Positions 47,132-57,093 of a DNA stretch of 64,000 nucleotides are shown piece by piece. The position numbers were made by a program, and so were the translations under genes. The notes under the pieces were generated by a model, which did no database searches, was not told the DNA's origin, and was given only the letters and a program-made list of their open reading frames with translations. The stretch's first letter is position 1, and each line of letters begins with the position of its first letter. The stretch comes from Streptomyces massasporeus (GTDB lineage Bacteria > Actinomycetota > Actinomycetes > Streptomycetales > Streptomycetaceae): the NCBI RefSeq assembly GCF_014648995.1, contig NZ_BMSE01000005.1:372001-436000 (forward strand). Reading direction: 5' to 3'.

Positions 47132-47899
47132 TCAGAGGAACTTCGCCTTGCCCGGGCCCTCCTCGACGAAGCTGCGCATCCCGCGCTCGCGGTCCTCGGT
47201 GGCGAACAGGCCCGCGAACCAGTTCCGTTCGACCGCGAGGCCGGTGTCGATGTCCGTCTCCAGGCCCGTGTCGATCGACTCCTTCGCGGCGCGCAGCGCG
47301 AGCGCCGGACCCTGGGCGAGCTTCGCGGCCCAGGCGTGTGCCTGCGCGTACACCTCGTCGGCGGGGACGACCCGGTCCACCAGGCCGATCTCGCGGGCCT
47401 CGTCGGCCTTCACCATGCGGCCCGTGAAGATGAGGTCCTTGGCCTTGGAGGGGCCGACCAGACGGGCCAGGCGCTGGGTGCCGCCGGCGCCGGGGATCAG
47501 GCCGAGCAGGATCTCCGGCTGGCCGAGCTTGGCGTTCTCGCCGGCGATGCGGAAGTCCGCGCACAGGGCGAGTTCACAGCCGCCGCCGAGCGCGTACCCC
47601 GTCACGGCCGCGACGACGGGCTTGGGGATCCGAGCCACCGCCGTGAACGAGTCCTGGAGGGCGCGGGCGCGCAGGACCATCGCGGTGTGGTCCATCGCCT
47701 GCATCTCCTTGATGTCCGCGCCGGCCGCGAACACCTTCTCGCCGCCGTAGAGCACCACGGCCCTGACGTCCTCGCGGCGCGTGGCCTCCTCGGCCAGTTC
47801 CTTCAGCCGGTCCTGCGTGGCGATGTCCAGCGCGTTCATGGGCGGGCGGTCGAGGCGGATCGTACCGACGCCTTCAGCGACTTCGAGAGAGACGGTCAT
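47132..47899 (-). CDS. Enoyl-CoA hydratase/isomerase
   Basis: A 255-residue crotonase-fold enzyme. It should hydrate trans-2-enoyl-CoA in fatty-acid breakdown. VFAAGADIKEMQAM near residue 60 and GYALGGGCELALCADFRIAG near 105 give the oxyanion hole. The two catalytic glutamates are in GGCELAL and QPEILLGLIPGAGG near 135. The ATG at 47899 lies 14 bases from the first unit of an 80-bp tandem repeat. It is transcribed away from the RsbW-like gene's regulatory region towards 47132. Confidence 0.93.
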   Translation of the reverse strand: MTVSLEVAEGVGTIRLDRPPMNALDIATQDRLKELAEEATRREDVRAVVLYGGEKVFAAGADIKEMQAMDHTAMVLRARALQDSFTAVARIPKPVVAAVTGYALGGGCELALCADFRIAGENAKLGQPEILLGLIPGAGGTQRLARLVGPSKAKDLIFTGRMVKADEAREIGLVDRVVPADEVYAQAHAWAAKLAQGPALALRAAKESIDTGLETDIDTGLAVERNWFAGLFATEDRERGMRSFVEEGPGKAKFL

Positions 47900-47913
47900 G
47901 GCAGCAGGTTAAC

Positions 47914-48080
47914 GGGGGCTAACAGGATTGGGGGCGGTGCGGTGGGTCACATCGGCCGGGGGTCCGGGGGTTGCCCCCGGGCAAGCACAGCACGGGGGCC
48001 AACAGGATTGGGGGCGGTGCGGTGGGTCACATCGGCCGGGGATCCGGGGGTAGCCCCCGGACAAGCACAGCACGGGGGCC
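47914..48080. repeat. 80-bp tandem repeat (two full copies, partial third)
   Basis: Copies at 47914-47993 and 47994-48073 differ at only 4 of 80 positions. A third begins with GGGGGCCAA at 48074 and then diverges. Each copy contains a hairpin CCGGGGG/CCCCCGG with a 3-base loop (47964-47980 and 48044-48060). The array lies between the first L,D-transpeptidase and the enoyl-CoA hydratase gene. Confidence 0.93.
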
Positions 48081-48088
48081 AATGGGTA

Positions 48089-48120
48089 GGGCCCCGGTGC
48101 GGTCCGTCGCACGGGGGCCC
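48089..48120 (-). terminator. Hairpin terminator after the first L,D-transpeptidase gene
   Basis: Arms GGGCCCCGGTGCG (48089-48101) and CGCACGGGGGCCC (48108-48120) pair with one mismatch around a 6-base loop. It begins 20 bases beyond the stop codon. The repeated hairpins just downstream may back it up. Confidence 0.75.
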
Positions 48121-48139
48121 TCTTGTCAGCAGCGGCGAG

Positions 48140-49372
48140 CTACTTCTTCCACTTCTCCCAGGACATGTTCCAGCCGTTCAGCCCGTTGTCCGGGTCGACG
48201 GTCCGGTCCTCGGAGTTCTTGACGACCACCACGTCGCCGATCATCGAGTGGTTGAAGAACCACGCGGCCGGCACCTTCTTGTCCCAGCCGCCGCGCACGT
48301 CGCGCAGGCCGATGCAGCCGTGGCTGGCGTTGTAGTTGCCGAAGGCGCCGCCCGCCCAGTAGTTGCCGTGCAGGAAGGTGCCGGAGGTGGTCAGGCGGAC
48401 GGCGTGCGGGACGTCCTTGATGTCGTACTCGCCGCCGTAGCCGACCGTCTCGCCGTTCATCCGGGTCACCGTCAGCATCTCGCTGATGACCATCTGGCCG
48501 TTCCAGGTCTCCATGCCGGGCTGGCCGGTGGTGACGGGGATGGTCTTGATGGTCTTGCCGTCCTGCATGACCTTCATCGTGAGCTTCTTGGCGTCGACGA
48601 CGGAGACCTGGTTGCGGCCGATGGTGAACTTCACCGTCTTGTCCTGCTCGCCGTAGACACCGGAGCGCCCCTCGACGCCGTCGAGGTTCAGGTCGACGGT
48701 CACCTTGGTGCCGGGCTTCCAGTACTTCTCGGGGCGGAAGTCGAGACGGTCGTTGCCGAACCAGTGGCCCTCGACGTCGACGGCCGGCTCCGTCTTGATG
48801 CGGATTGCCTTCTCGACGTCCTCCGGGTTGGTGATGCCCCGGTCGAAGCGGATGGAGAACGGCATCCCGACGCCGACCTTGGAGCCGTCCTCGGGGGTGA
48901 AGGTGCCGGTGAAGGTGTTCTCCGGGGTCAGCGTGGTGAAGCCGGCGTCCTCGGCGGCCGTGCGGCCCTCGGAGTCCTTGGCGACCGCGTGGACCGTGTA
49001 CTTGGTGGCGCCGGCCAGGTGGATGGACGGCGTCCAGCTGGCGCCGTCCTTGGATATCGCGCCGCCGACCTTGTTGCCCTTGGCGTCCTTGACCTCGACC
49101 TCGGTCAGCTTCCCCTTCTCGGCGGTCACCTTCAGCGCACCGCTCGTGTCGACGGACTTGGCGCCGTCCTTGGGGGTGATGCCGACGACCGCCTCGGACT
49201 GCTTGCTCTGCGCGGCGCCCGAGTCCTTGCCCTTGCCGTCGCCCTCGCCGGAACCGGAGCCGGTCCCCCCGCCGCCGCACGCCGTCACGGCGAGGAGCAG
49301 CACGCCGATCGCCGACGCGAGCATTCCGTTCCTGCGCCCAACCGACGCCCCCGATATCGGTCGCCCGTTCAC
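48140..49372 (-). CDS. L,D-transpeptidase lipoprotein 1 (Ig-like domains + YkuD)
   Basis: A 410-residue protein that makes 3-3 crosslinks in peptidoglycan. The N-terminal signal (VNGRPISGASVGRRNGML then a hydrophobic run) ends at a cysteine in VTAC; a G/S/K linker follows. Two Ig-like domains (about 65-255) precede the YkuD domain (about 255-385). The catalytic motif is HGNYWAGGAF then SHGCIGLRDV with the nucleophile cysteine near residue 355. A short C-terminal tail ends MSWEKWKK. The GTG at 49372 follows AGGGGAG. The layout is that of mycobacterial LdtMt2. Confidence 0.95.
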   Translation of the reverse strand: MNGRPISGASVGRRNGMLASAIGVLLLAVTACGGGGTGSGSGEGDGKGKDSGAAQSKQSEAVVGITPKDGAKSVDTSGALKVTAEKGKLTEVEVKDAKGNKVGGAISKDGASWTPSIHLAGATKYTVHAVAKDSEGRTAAEDAGFTTLTPENTFTGTFTPEDGSKVGVGMPFSIRFDRGITNPEDVEKAIRIKTEPAVDVEGHWFGNDRLDFRPEKYWKPGTKVTVDLNLDGVEGRSGVYGEQDKTVKFTIGRNQVSVVDAKKLTMKVMQDGKTIKTIPVTTGQPGMETWNGQMVISEMLTVTRMNGETVGYGGEYDIKDVPHAVRLTTSGTFLHGNYWAGGAFGNYNASHGCIGLRDVRGGWDKKVPAAWFFNHSMIGDVVVVKNSEDRTVDPDNGLNGWNMSWEKWKK

Positions 49373-49527
49373 GTCTTTCTCCCCTCCCAGGGCCTGGTCA
49401 GGCCCGCACCCCGCGCGATCCCCCGCGCGTCGGCGAATAGTAACCACAGGGTGCACGGCACCGGCGGCCCGCGATTGTCACTGTTCGGTCCCAACAGATC
49501 GCCGGCTCAACCCGCCCCCTTGTCGGG

Positions 49528-50772
49528 CTACTTCACCGCACTGCCCGCCTTCCATGCATTCCAGTGCAAATTCCAGCCTCCGAGCCCATTGCCGGGAGAG
49601 ACCTTTTTGTCATTGCTGTTGACGACCTCGACGACGTCCCCGATGAGGCTGCGGTCGAAGAACCAGCCGGCCGGGGTGTCCGAACTGCCGCCCTTCACGT
49701 CGCGCAGTCCGATGCAGCCGTGGCTGACGTTGGTGCGGCCGAAGACGCTGGGGTGCGCCCAGTAGTTGCCGTGCAGGAAGGTCCCGGAATCGGTCAGGCG
49801 CATGGCGTGCGGGACGTCCGGGATGTCGTACTCGCCCTTGCCGTCGCGCTTCTTGAAGCCGACCGTGGCGCCGTTCATCCGGGTCACGTCGAGCATCTCG
49901 GTCACCACCATCGTGCCGTTGTACGTGGTGTTGCCGGGGGCCCCGGCCGTGACGGGCACGGTGGCGAGGGGCTCGCCGTCGCGCCGGACCTCCATGGAGT
50001 GCGCGGCGGCGTCGACGATGGAGACCTGGCTGCGGCCCACGGTGAAGGAGAACGTCTTGTGCTGGAGGCCGTAGACGCCGGGCGCGCCCTCGACGTCGCG
50101 CAGGTTCAGGGCGACGGTGACCTGGGTGCCGGGTTTCCAGTAGTCCTCGGGGCGGAAGTCGAGGCGGCTCCGGCCGAACCAGTGCGGGCGGATCTCGACG
50201 GCCGGGCGGGCGGTGACCCGGACCGCGCGTTCGACGGCGGCCCGGTCGGCGATCTGCCGGTTGAACTCCAGTGAGACGATCATGCCGGTGCCGACCGTGG
50301 CGCGGTTCTCCGGGGCGACGTAGCCGATGAAGCGTTCCTCCGGGACGTAGGTGGTGAAGGTGGTGTGCCGGGCGGAGCGGCGTCCACCACCGTCCACGGC
50401 CACGGCGTCGATCGTGTACTTGGCGGCCAGCGCGAGCCGTTCGTCGTCGGGCTCCCAGGTCAGGCCGTCGGCGGAGAGATGCCCGGGCACCGGGGACTCC
50501 TGCGCGTCCTGCGACCTGACGACCTTCACCTTCTCCAGCCGGCCGTCGGGCACGCGCACCCGCAGCTTCTTCCCGGGGCGCACTCCCCTGCTGCCGTCGT
50601 CGGGCGAGACCTTGATGACGTCCTCGGGCGCCGGGGGCGCGCCGAACGCCCCGGCGATCCCTCCCGCGTCGTCCGAGGTACAGCCCGTGGCCCCGGCGAG
50701 GAGCCCTGCCCATGTCACTACGGCGGCCAGCGCGGCCCTCGCGCGCCGCGCGCGCCCTTGTACGTGCCTCAC
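49528..50772 (-). CDS. L,D-transpeptidase lipoprotein 2 (Ig-like domains + YkuD)
   Basis: A 414-residue paralogue of the next gene on this strand, with the same order: signal (lipobox GATGC near residue 30), Ig-like domains and YkuD. HGNYWAHPSVFGRTNVSHGCIGL gives the catalytic His and Cys. Its tail ends WNLHWNAWKAGSAVK. The pair shares SRLDFRPEDYWKPGTQVTV-like segments, a sign of local duplication. A GTG at 50772 was chosen; the ribosome site is weak. It may act on the same wall as the first enzyme in a different place or growth stage. Confidence 0.95.
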   Translation of the reverse strand: MRHVQGRARRARAALAAVVTWAGLLAGATGCTSDDAGGIAGAFGAPPAPEDVIKVSPDDGSRGVRPGKKLRVRVPDGRLEKVKVVRSQDAQESPVPGHLSADGLTWEPDDERLALAAKYTIDAVAVDGGGRRSARHTTFTTYVPEERFIGYVAPENRATVGTGMIVSLEFNRQIADRAAVERAVRVTARPAVEIRPHWFGRSRLDFRPEDYWKPGTQVTVALNLRDVEGAPGVYGLQHKTFSFTVGRSQVSIVDAAAHSMEVRRDGEPLATVPVTAGAPGNTTYNGTMVVTEMLDVTRMNGATVGFKKRDGKGEYDIPDVPHAMRLTDSGTFLHGNYWAHPSVFGRTNVSHGCIGLRDVKGGSSDTPAGWFFDRSLIGDVVEVVNSNDKKVSPGNGLGGWNLHWNAWKAGSAVK

Positions 50773-50960
50773 GCGGTGCCCAACGACCGGCCGTGTCCCC
50801 GGGAAACGACCATGCCCGCCCCCGGGGAAACGTGAGTGCGACCCACGCTCTGGGCAGAACAGTGGGGAGGACGACGCGCAGGGGAGCCGCGACCCGGGCC
50901 GCAGCACTGGCCGCACCCCTCTGTCCCCCGTCGTCCCATGAGCCGGTGGGAGGCTGACAG

Positions 50961-53228
<2,268 letters not shown>

Positions 53229-53401
53229 GGCATCGTTTCGCCGGTCGGCCGGAAGGGTGACGCCGGGGATTGTTGCGGCTCGTTGCGGGTCCGTGAACGC
53301 GGCGGGGATCTTCTTGACCCCGCCGTGGGACCGCTGGCAGCGTCCATGCCGAGCCGCAGCTTCTCCCCCCCACCCCTTCTCGGACTCTCCAGGACCTCCG
53401 C

Positions 53402-54808
53402 ATGCCCGAAATATCACGTCGTGCCCTCGGTGCTCTCGTCGGCGGTGGCGCCGTGGGCGCCGTCGCCGGTACGGCTGGTGCCGCCGAGGCGGCTGCCACC
53501 GAACGCCCCTTCCGGGCCCTTCCCGGCGCCGCCTCCGGACAGCGCCCCAACGTCCTCGTCATCCTGGGCGACGACCTCGGCTGGGCCGACCTGTCCTCCT
53601 ACGGCGCCCCGCACATCAGCACGCCGAACCTGGACCGGCTGGCCCGCCAGGGGGTGCGCTTCACCGACGCCTACTCGGGCTCCTCGACCTGCTCCCCGAC
53701 CCGGTTCAGCCTGTACACGGGCCGTTACCCGGGCCGGACGAAGGGCGGACTGGCCGAGCCGATCGCCGACCGGTCCCAGGGCCTGGACCCGAACCACCCG
53801 ACCCTCGCCTCCCTGCTGAAGAAGGCGGGTTACGCCACCGCGCTCATCGGCAAGTGGCACTGCGGCTGGCTGCCCGACTTCAGCCCCACCAAGTCGGGCT
53901 GGGACGAGTTCTTCGGGAACTTCGGGGGCGTGCTGGAGTACTACTCCAAGCTCGGCCAGCTCGGTGAGTACGACCTCTACGAGGGCGACGCCGAGTACAA
54001 GGACCTGAGGTACTACACGACCGTCCTCACCGAGCGGGCCGTGGAATACGTACGCCGGGACCACGACCGCCCCTGGCTGCTCAACCTCAACTTCACCACC
54101 CCGCACTGGCCCTGGCTCGCCGAGGGCGACGAGGAGACCGCCGCCGAGATCGCGGCGAAGATCAGGGCGGCGACGAGCCGGGCCGAGGTCAGCACGGCGC
54201 TGAACCACTACGACGGCGGCTCGGTCGCGAAGTACACCCAGATGGTGCAGAGCCTGGACGCGGCCGTCGGCGAGGTGCTCGCCGCGCTGCGCCGCTCGGG
54301 ACAGGAGGAGAACACCCTCGTGCTGTTCGCCAGCGACAACGGCGGAGAGCGCTGGTCGTACCTGTGGCCGCTCAGCGGCGGCAAGTTCTCCCTCCAGGAG
54401 GGCGGCATCCGGGTGCCCGCGATACTGCGCTGGCCCGCCCGCGTCGACGGCCACCAGGTCAGTCACGCGCCGCACTTCTCCCCCGACTGGACCGCGACCC
54501 TGCTGGAGGTGGCCGGCGCCCGGCCCGACCCGGCGTATCCACTGGACGGCAGCAGCCTCGCCGGGTACCTGCTGCGGGGCGAGGAACCGCCCGAACGGGA
54601 CCTGTTCTGGAGGGTGCGGGGCAACCGGGCGCTCAGGCGCGGCGACTGGAAGTACTACCGGGACGCGAAGGGCACCGACCACCTGTACAACCTCGCCGAT
54701 GACCAGCGTGAACAGGCCGACCTCGCCCCGGACCGGCCGGAGTTGGTGAACGAGCTGAAGTCCGCCTGGGAGAAGACCGACCGGACCCTGCTGCCCTACC
54801 CCTCCTAG
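53402..54808 (+). CDS. Tat-exported sulfatase (formylglycine type)
   Basis: A 468-residue sulfatase with a twin-arginine signal: SRRALGALVGGGAVGAVAG. The alkaline-phosphatase-like fold begins NVLVILGDDLGWADLSSYG with the metal aspartates. The residue to become formylglycine is C97 in STCSPTRFSLYTGRYPG, the C-x-P-x-R motif. GYATALIGKWHCGW holds the conserved Lys-His. LFASDNGGERW near 305 has the second metal pair. It hydrolyses a sulfate ester outside the cell; the substrate is not known. The ATG at 53402 starts the signal. Confidence 0.95.
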   Translation: MPEISRRALGALVGGGAVGAVAGTAGAAEAAATERPFRALPGAASGQRPNVLVILGDDLGWADLSSYGAPHISTPNLDRLARQGVRFTDAYSGSSTCSPTRFSLYTGRYPGRTKGGLAEPIADRSQGLDPNHPTLASLLKKAGYATALIGKWHCGWLPDFSPTKSGWDEFFGNFGGVLEYYSKLGQLGEYDLYEGDAEYKDLRYYTTVLTERAVEYVRRDHDRPWLLNLNFTTPHWPWLAEGDEETAAEIAAKIRAATSRAEVSTALNHYDGGSVAKYTQMVQSLDAAVGEVLAALRRSGQEENTLVLFASDNGGERWSYLWPLSGGKFSLQEGGIRVPAILRWPARVDGHQVSHAPHFSPDWTATLLEVAGARPDPAYPLDGSSLAGYLLRGEEPPERDLFWRVRGNRALRRGDWKYYRDAKGTDHLYNLADDQREQADLAPDRPELVNELKSAWEKTDRTLLPYPS

Positions 54809-54812
54809 CCGA

Positions 54813-54992
54813 GGATCGCCCGGCGCGGACGGAGTGAAGCTGACGACGGTGGAGCCCGCCGAGCGGCGGATCAGACCGGCCGGGGTGTCCCGGGCGGCCA
54901 CCCTCCACGGCGAAGGAGACACCGTCGGCGGCGGGACGGCCCGCGTAACTCTTGCGCAGCTCGGTGACTTCGATGACAGGTGCGGTCGGCAT
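54813..54992 (-). pseudogene. Remnant of an ABC transporter ATPase gene
   Basis: The reverse strand from 54992 opens like an ABC ATPase: MPTAPVIEVTELRKSYAG, then RPAADGVSFAVEGG up to about residue 32. Here the Walker A sequence should follow but does not. In another frame the DNA then reads DTPAGLIRRSAGSTVVSFT, which looks like the C-terminal end of a daunorubicin-type ATPase. So the first about 90 bases and a C-terminal piece remain and the core is deleted, out of frame. No membrane-subunit gene follows on this strand. The C-terminal match is by eye and the exact junction is not certain. Confidence 0.65.
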
Positions 54993-55050
54993 ACGAAGAA
55001 GGGTCCCGGCGAGGCGGAGTCCGGCGCATCGGCCGTCGCGCTCGAACGGA

Positions 55051-55070
55051 CATCAACCGATCGGCTGATG
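55051..55070. promoter_or_regulatory. 20-base near-perfect palindrome upstream of the ABC remnant
   Basis: CATCAACCGATCGGCTGATG matches its reverse complement at 18 of 20 positions. It lies 58 bases upstream of the remnant's ATG and 218 bases before the ABC exporter gene at 55288. It is a likely regulator site left from the lost ABC operon, or one that now serves the exporter. The rest of 54993-55287 contains GC-rich degenerate repeats and no gene. Confidence 0.6.
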
Positions 55071-55287
55071 CGGCGGTACGACCCGGGCGGTGACGCCGTG
55101 CGGCCCGGGCGACAGCGCTGCACGAACCCCGGGCGGTGGCGCTGTGGGCCCCGGCTGTGGCGCTGCAGGCCCCGGCCGCCGGCGCCGTCCGGCCCGTCGA
55201 ACATGCAGGTCGTAGGACCGACGACCGAATCCGGTCCGGCGGAAACTCGGTGGGCAGTGTCAGTGGCGATCCGTAGGCTCGCTGCTG

Positions 55288-57093
55288 ATGGCCACGACAC
55301 CCGCCCCCGCCCAGGACCGTTCCACCGTAGGCACGCTGCTGCGCCTGTGGCCGTATGTGCGGCCCGTGCGGGCGCGGCTGTCCAGTGCCGCGTTCGTCGC
55401 GATACTCGCCTCCTGTGTGGGCCTGGTGATCCCGCTCGTCCTGAAGTGGATGGTGGACGGGCCGATCGCCCACCGGGACCCGGCCGGGGTGTGGCTCGGC
55501 GCGCTGTACCTGCTGCTGCTCGGCTTCACGGAGGCCCTGCTGTTCGGGCTGCGGCGGTTGCTGGTGGCCCGTCCGCTCTCGCACGTCGAGGCGTCCATGC
55601 GCGCGGATCTGTACCGGCACCTCCAGCGGCTGCCGGTGGCCTTCCACGACCGCTGGGCCTCGGGGCAGTTGCTGTCCCGGGCGACGACGGACCTGATGCT
55701 GCTGCGTCAGTTCCTCGCCTTCCCGCTGACGTTCCTCCTGGTCAACGGAGTGACGATCGTCGTGGGCGTGGTCATCATGCTGCTCCAGGACTGGACTCTC
55801 GGGCTGGTCGTCCTCGGGCCCGCCGTCCCCCTCATGGTCACCTGCATGGTCTTCGAGAAGCGCTACGCCAAAGTGGCCCGGCGTGCGCAGGACCAGGTCG
55901 GCGACCTGACGACGGTCGTCGAGGAGAGCGTCCTCGGCATCCGCATCATCAAGGGCTTCGGTCGGCACCGCAGCCAGGCGCGGGCGTTCCGGGACCTGTC
56001 GAAGACGCTGCGCGGCACGGAACTGCGCAAGGCGCGGCTGCTGGCGACGATCTGGGGCGTCATCGTGACGCTGCCGGAGGTCGCGATCGGGGCGGCGCTG
56101 GTGGTGGGGGTCGTCCAGGTGGCCGACGGTGCCCTGTCGGCGGGGACGCTGGTGGCGTTCCTGTCGACGGCGCTGGCGCTGCGGTGGCCGGTGGAGTCGA
56201 TCGGGTTCCTGCTGGCTATGAGCCAGGAGGCGGCGACGGCGACGGAGCGGTACTTCGAGGTCATGGACGAGGAGGAGGAGGACGCCACCACCGCCCCGGG
56301 CACCGGCACCGGCTCAGACTCCGCCACCGGCACCGGGCACGCCGGGGACAGGGGCCTGCGCTTCCACGACGTCCGCTTCCGCTACCCCGACGCTCCAGCC
56401 GACACCCCGCCCGTCCTCCAGCACATCGACCTGCACATCCGGCCGGGCGAGTCCATGGCCCTGGTCGGCGCCACGGGCAGCGGCAAGACCACCCTCACCG
56501 CACTCATCCCCCGCCTCTACGAGCTCACTTCGGGCCGCATCACGCTCGACGGCGTCGACATCACGGAGCTGTCCCGACACGCGCTGCGCGCCAAGGTCGC
56601 CGTGGCCTTCGAGGAACCCACGCTGTTCTCGGCCGCGGTCGGCGACAACGTTCTCATGGGGGCGGAGGACACCGCTGGAACAGCCGACCTGGAGCGGGCG
56701 CTCGCCGTCGCCCAGGCCGACTTCGTGCACGCCCTGCCCCAGGGGACGGACACCCAGGTGGGCGAGCAGGGCCTCAGCCTCTCCGGGGGTCAGCGCCAGC
56801 GCCTCGCGCTCGCCCGGGCCGTCGTGGGGCAGCCGGAGTTCCTCGTCCTGGACGACCCGCTGTCGGCCCTGGACGTGCACACCGAGGCCGCCGTCGAGGC
56901 CGCCCTGCGGCAGGTCCTCGCGGACACCACCGCCCTGATCGTGGCGCACCGCCCGTCGACCGTGCTGCTCGCCGACCGCGTCGCCCTGCTGTCCGGCGGC
57001 CGGATCGCCGCGGTCGGCACCCACCACGAACTGCTGCGTACGAACGCCGAGTACGCGCATCTGATGTCAGGGGAAGAGGAGGGCGCACGATGA
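55288..57093 (+). CDS. ABC exporter half 1 of the first heterodimer (degenerate Walker B)
   Basis: A 601-residue half-transporter: six membrane helices (about 25-330) then an ATPase domain. Walker A is VGATGSGKTT near 391, signature LSGGQRQRLALARAV near 497, Walker B LVLDDPLSALD near 520 and H-loop IVAHRPS. The residue after the Walker B aspartate is Asp, not the catalytic Glu. Between helices and ATPase is a linker of E/D then TGTGSDSATGTG. It forms a heterodimer with the next gene, to which it overlaps by ATGA. It supplies the good signature to the partner's good ATP site. Substrate unknown. Confidence 0.93.
   Translation: MATTPAPAQDRSTVGTLLRLWPYVRPVRARLSSAAFVAILASCVGLVIPLVLKWMVDGPIAHRDPAGVWLGALYLLLLGFTEALLFGLRRLLVARPLSHVEASMRADLYRHLQRLPVAFHDRWASGQLLSRATTDLMLLRQFLAFPLTFLLVNGVTIVVGVVIMLLQDWTLGLVVLGPAVPLMVTCMVFEKRYAKVARRAQDQVGDLTTVVEESVLGIRIIKGFGRHRSQARAFRDLSKTLRGTELRKARLLATIWGVIVTLPEVAIGAALVVGVVQVADGALSAGTLVAFLSTALALRWPVESIGFLLAMSQEAATATERYFEVMDEEEEDATTAPGTGTGSDSATGTGHAGDRGLRFHDVRFRYPDAPADTPPVLQHIDLHIRPGESMALVGATGSGKTTLTALIPRLYELTSGRITLDGVDITELSRHALRAKVAVAFEEPTLFSAAVGDNVLMGAEDTAGTADLERALAVAQADFVHALPQGTDTQVGEQGLSLSGGQRQRLALARAVVGQPEFLVLDDPLSALDVHTEAAVEAALRQVLADTTALIVAHRPSTVLLADRVALLSGGRIAAVGTHHELLRTNAEYAHLMSGEEEGAR

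Noticed and set aside
47914..48080. Insertion sequence or attachment site
   Set aside because: It is a simple 80-bp tandem duplication with no coding capacity, no terminal inverted repeats and no flanking tRNA or integrase.
54834..57089. A frame joined to the second ABC half that extends far upstream of 57090
   Set aside because: The upstream part is out of frame with the first ABC half, which has full domain support. The start at 57090 with the ATGA overlap is clear.
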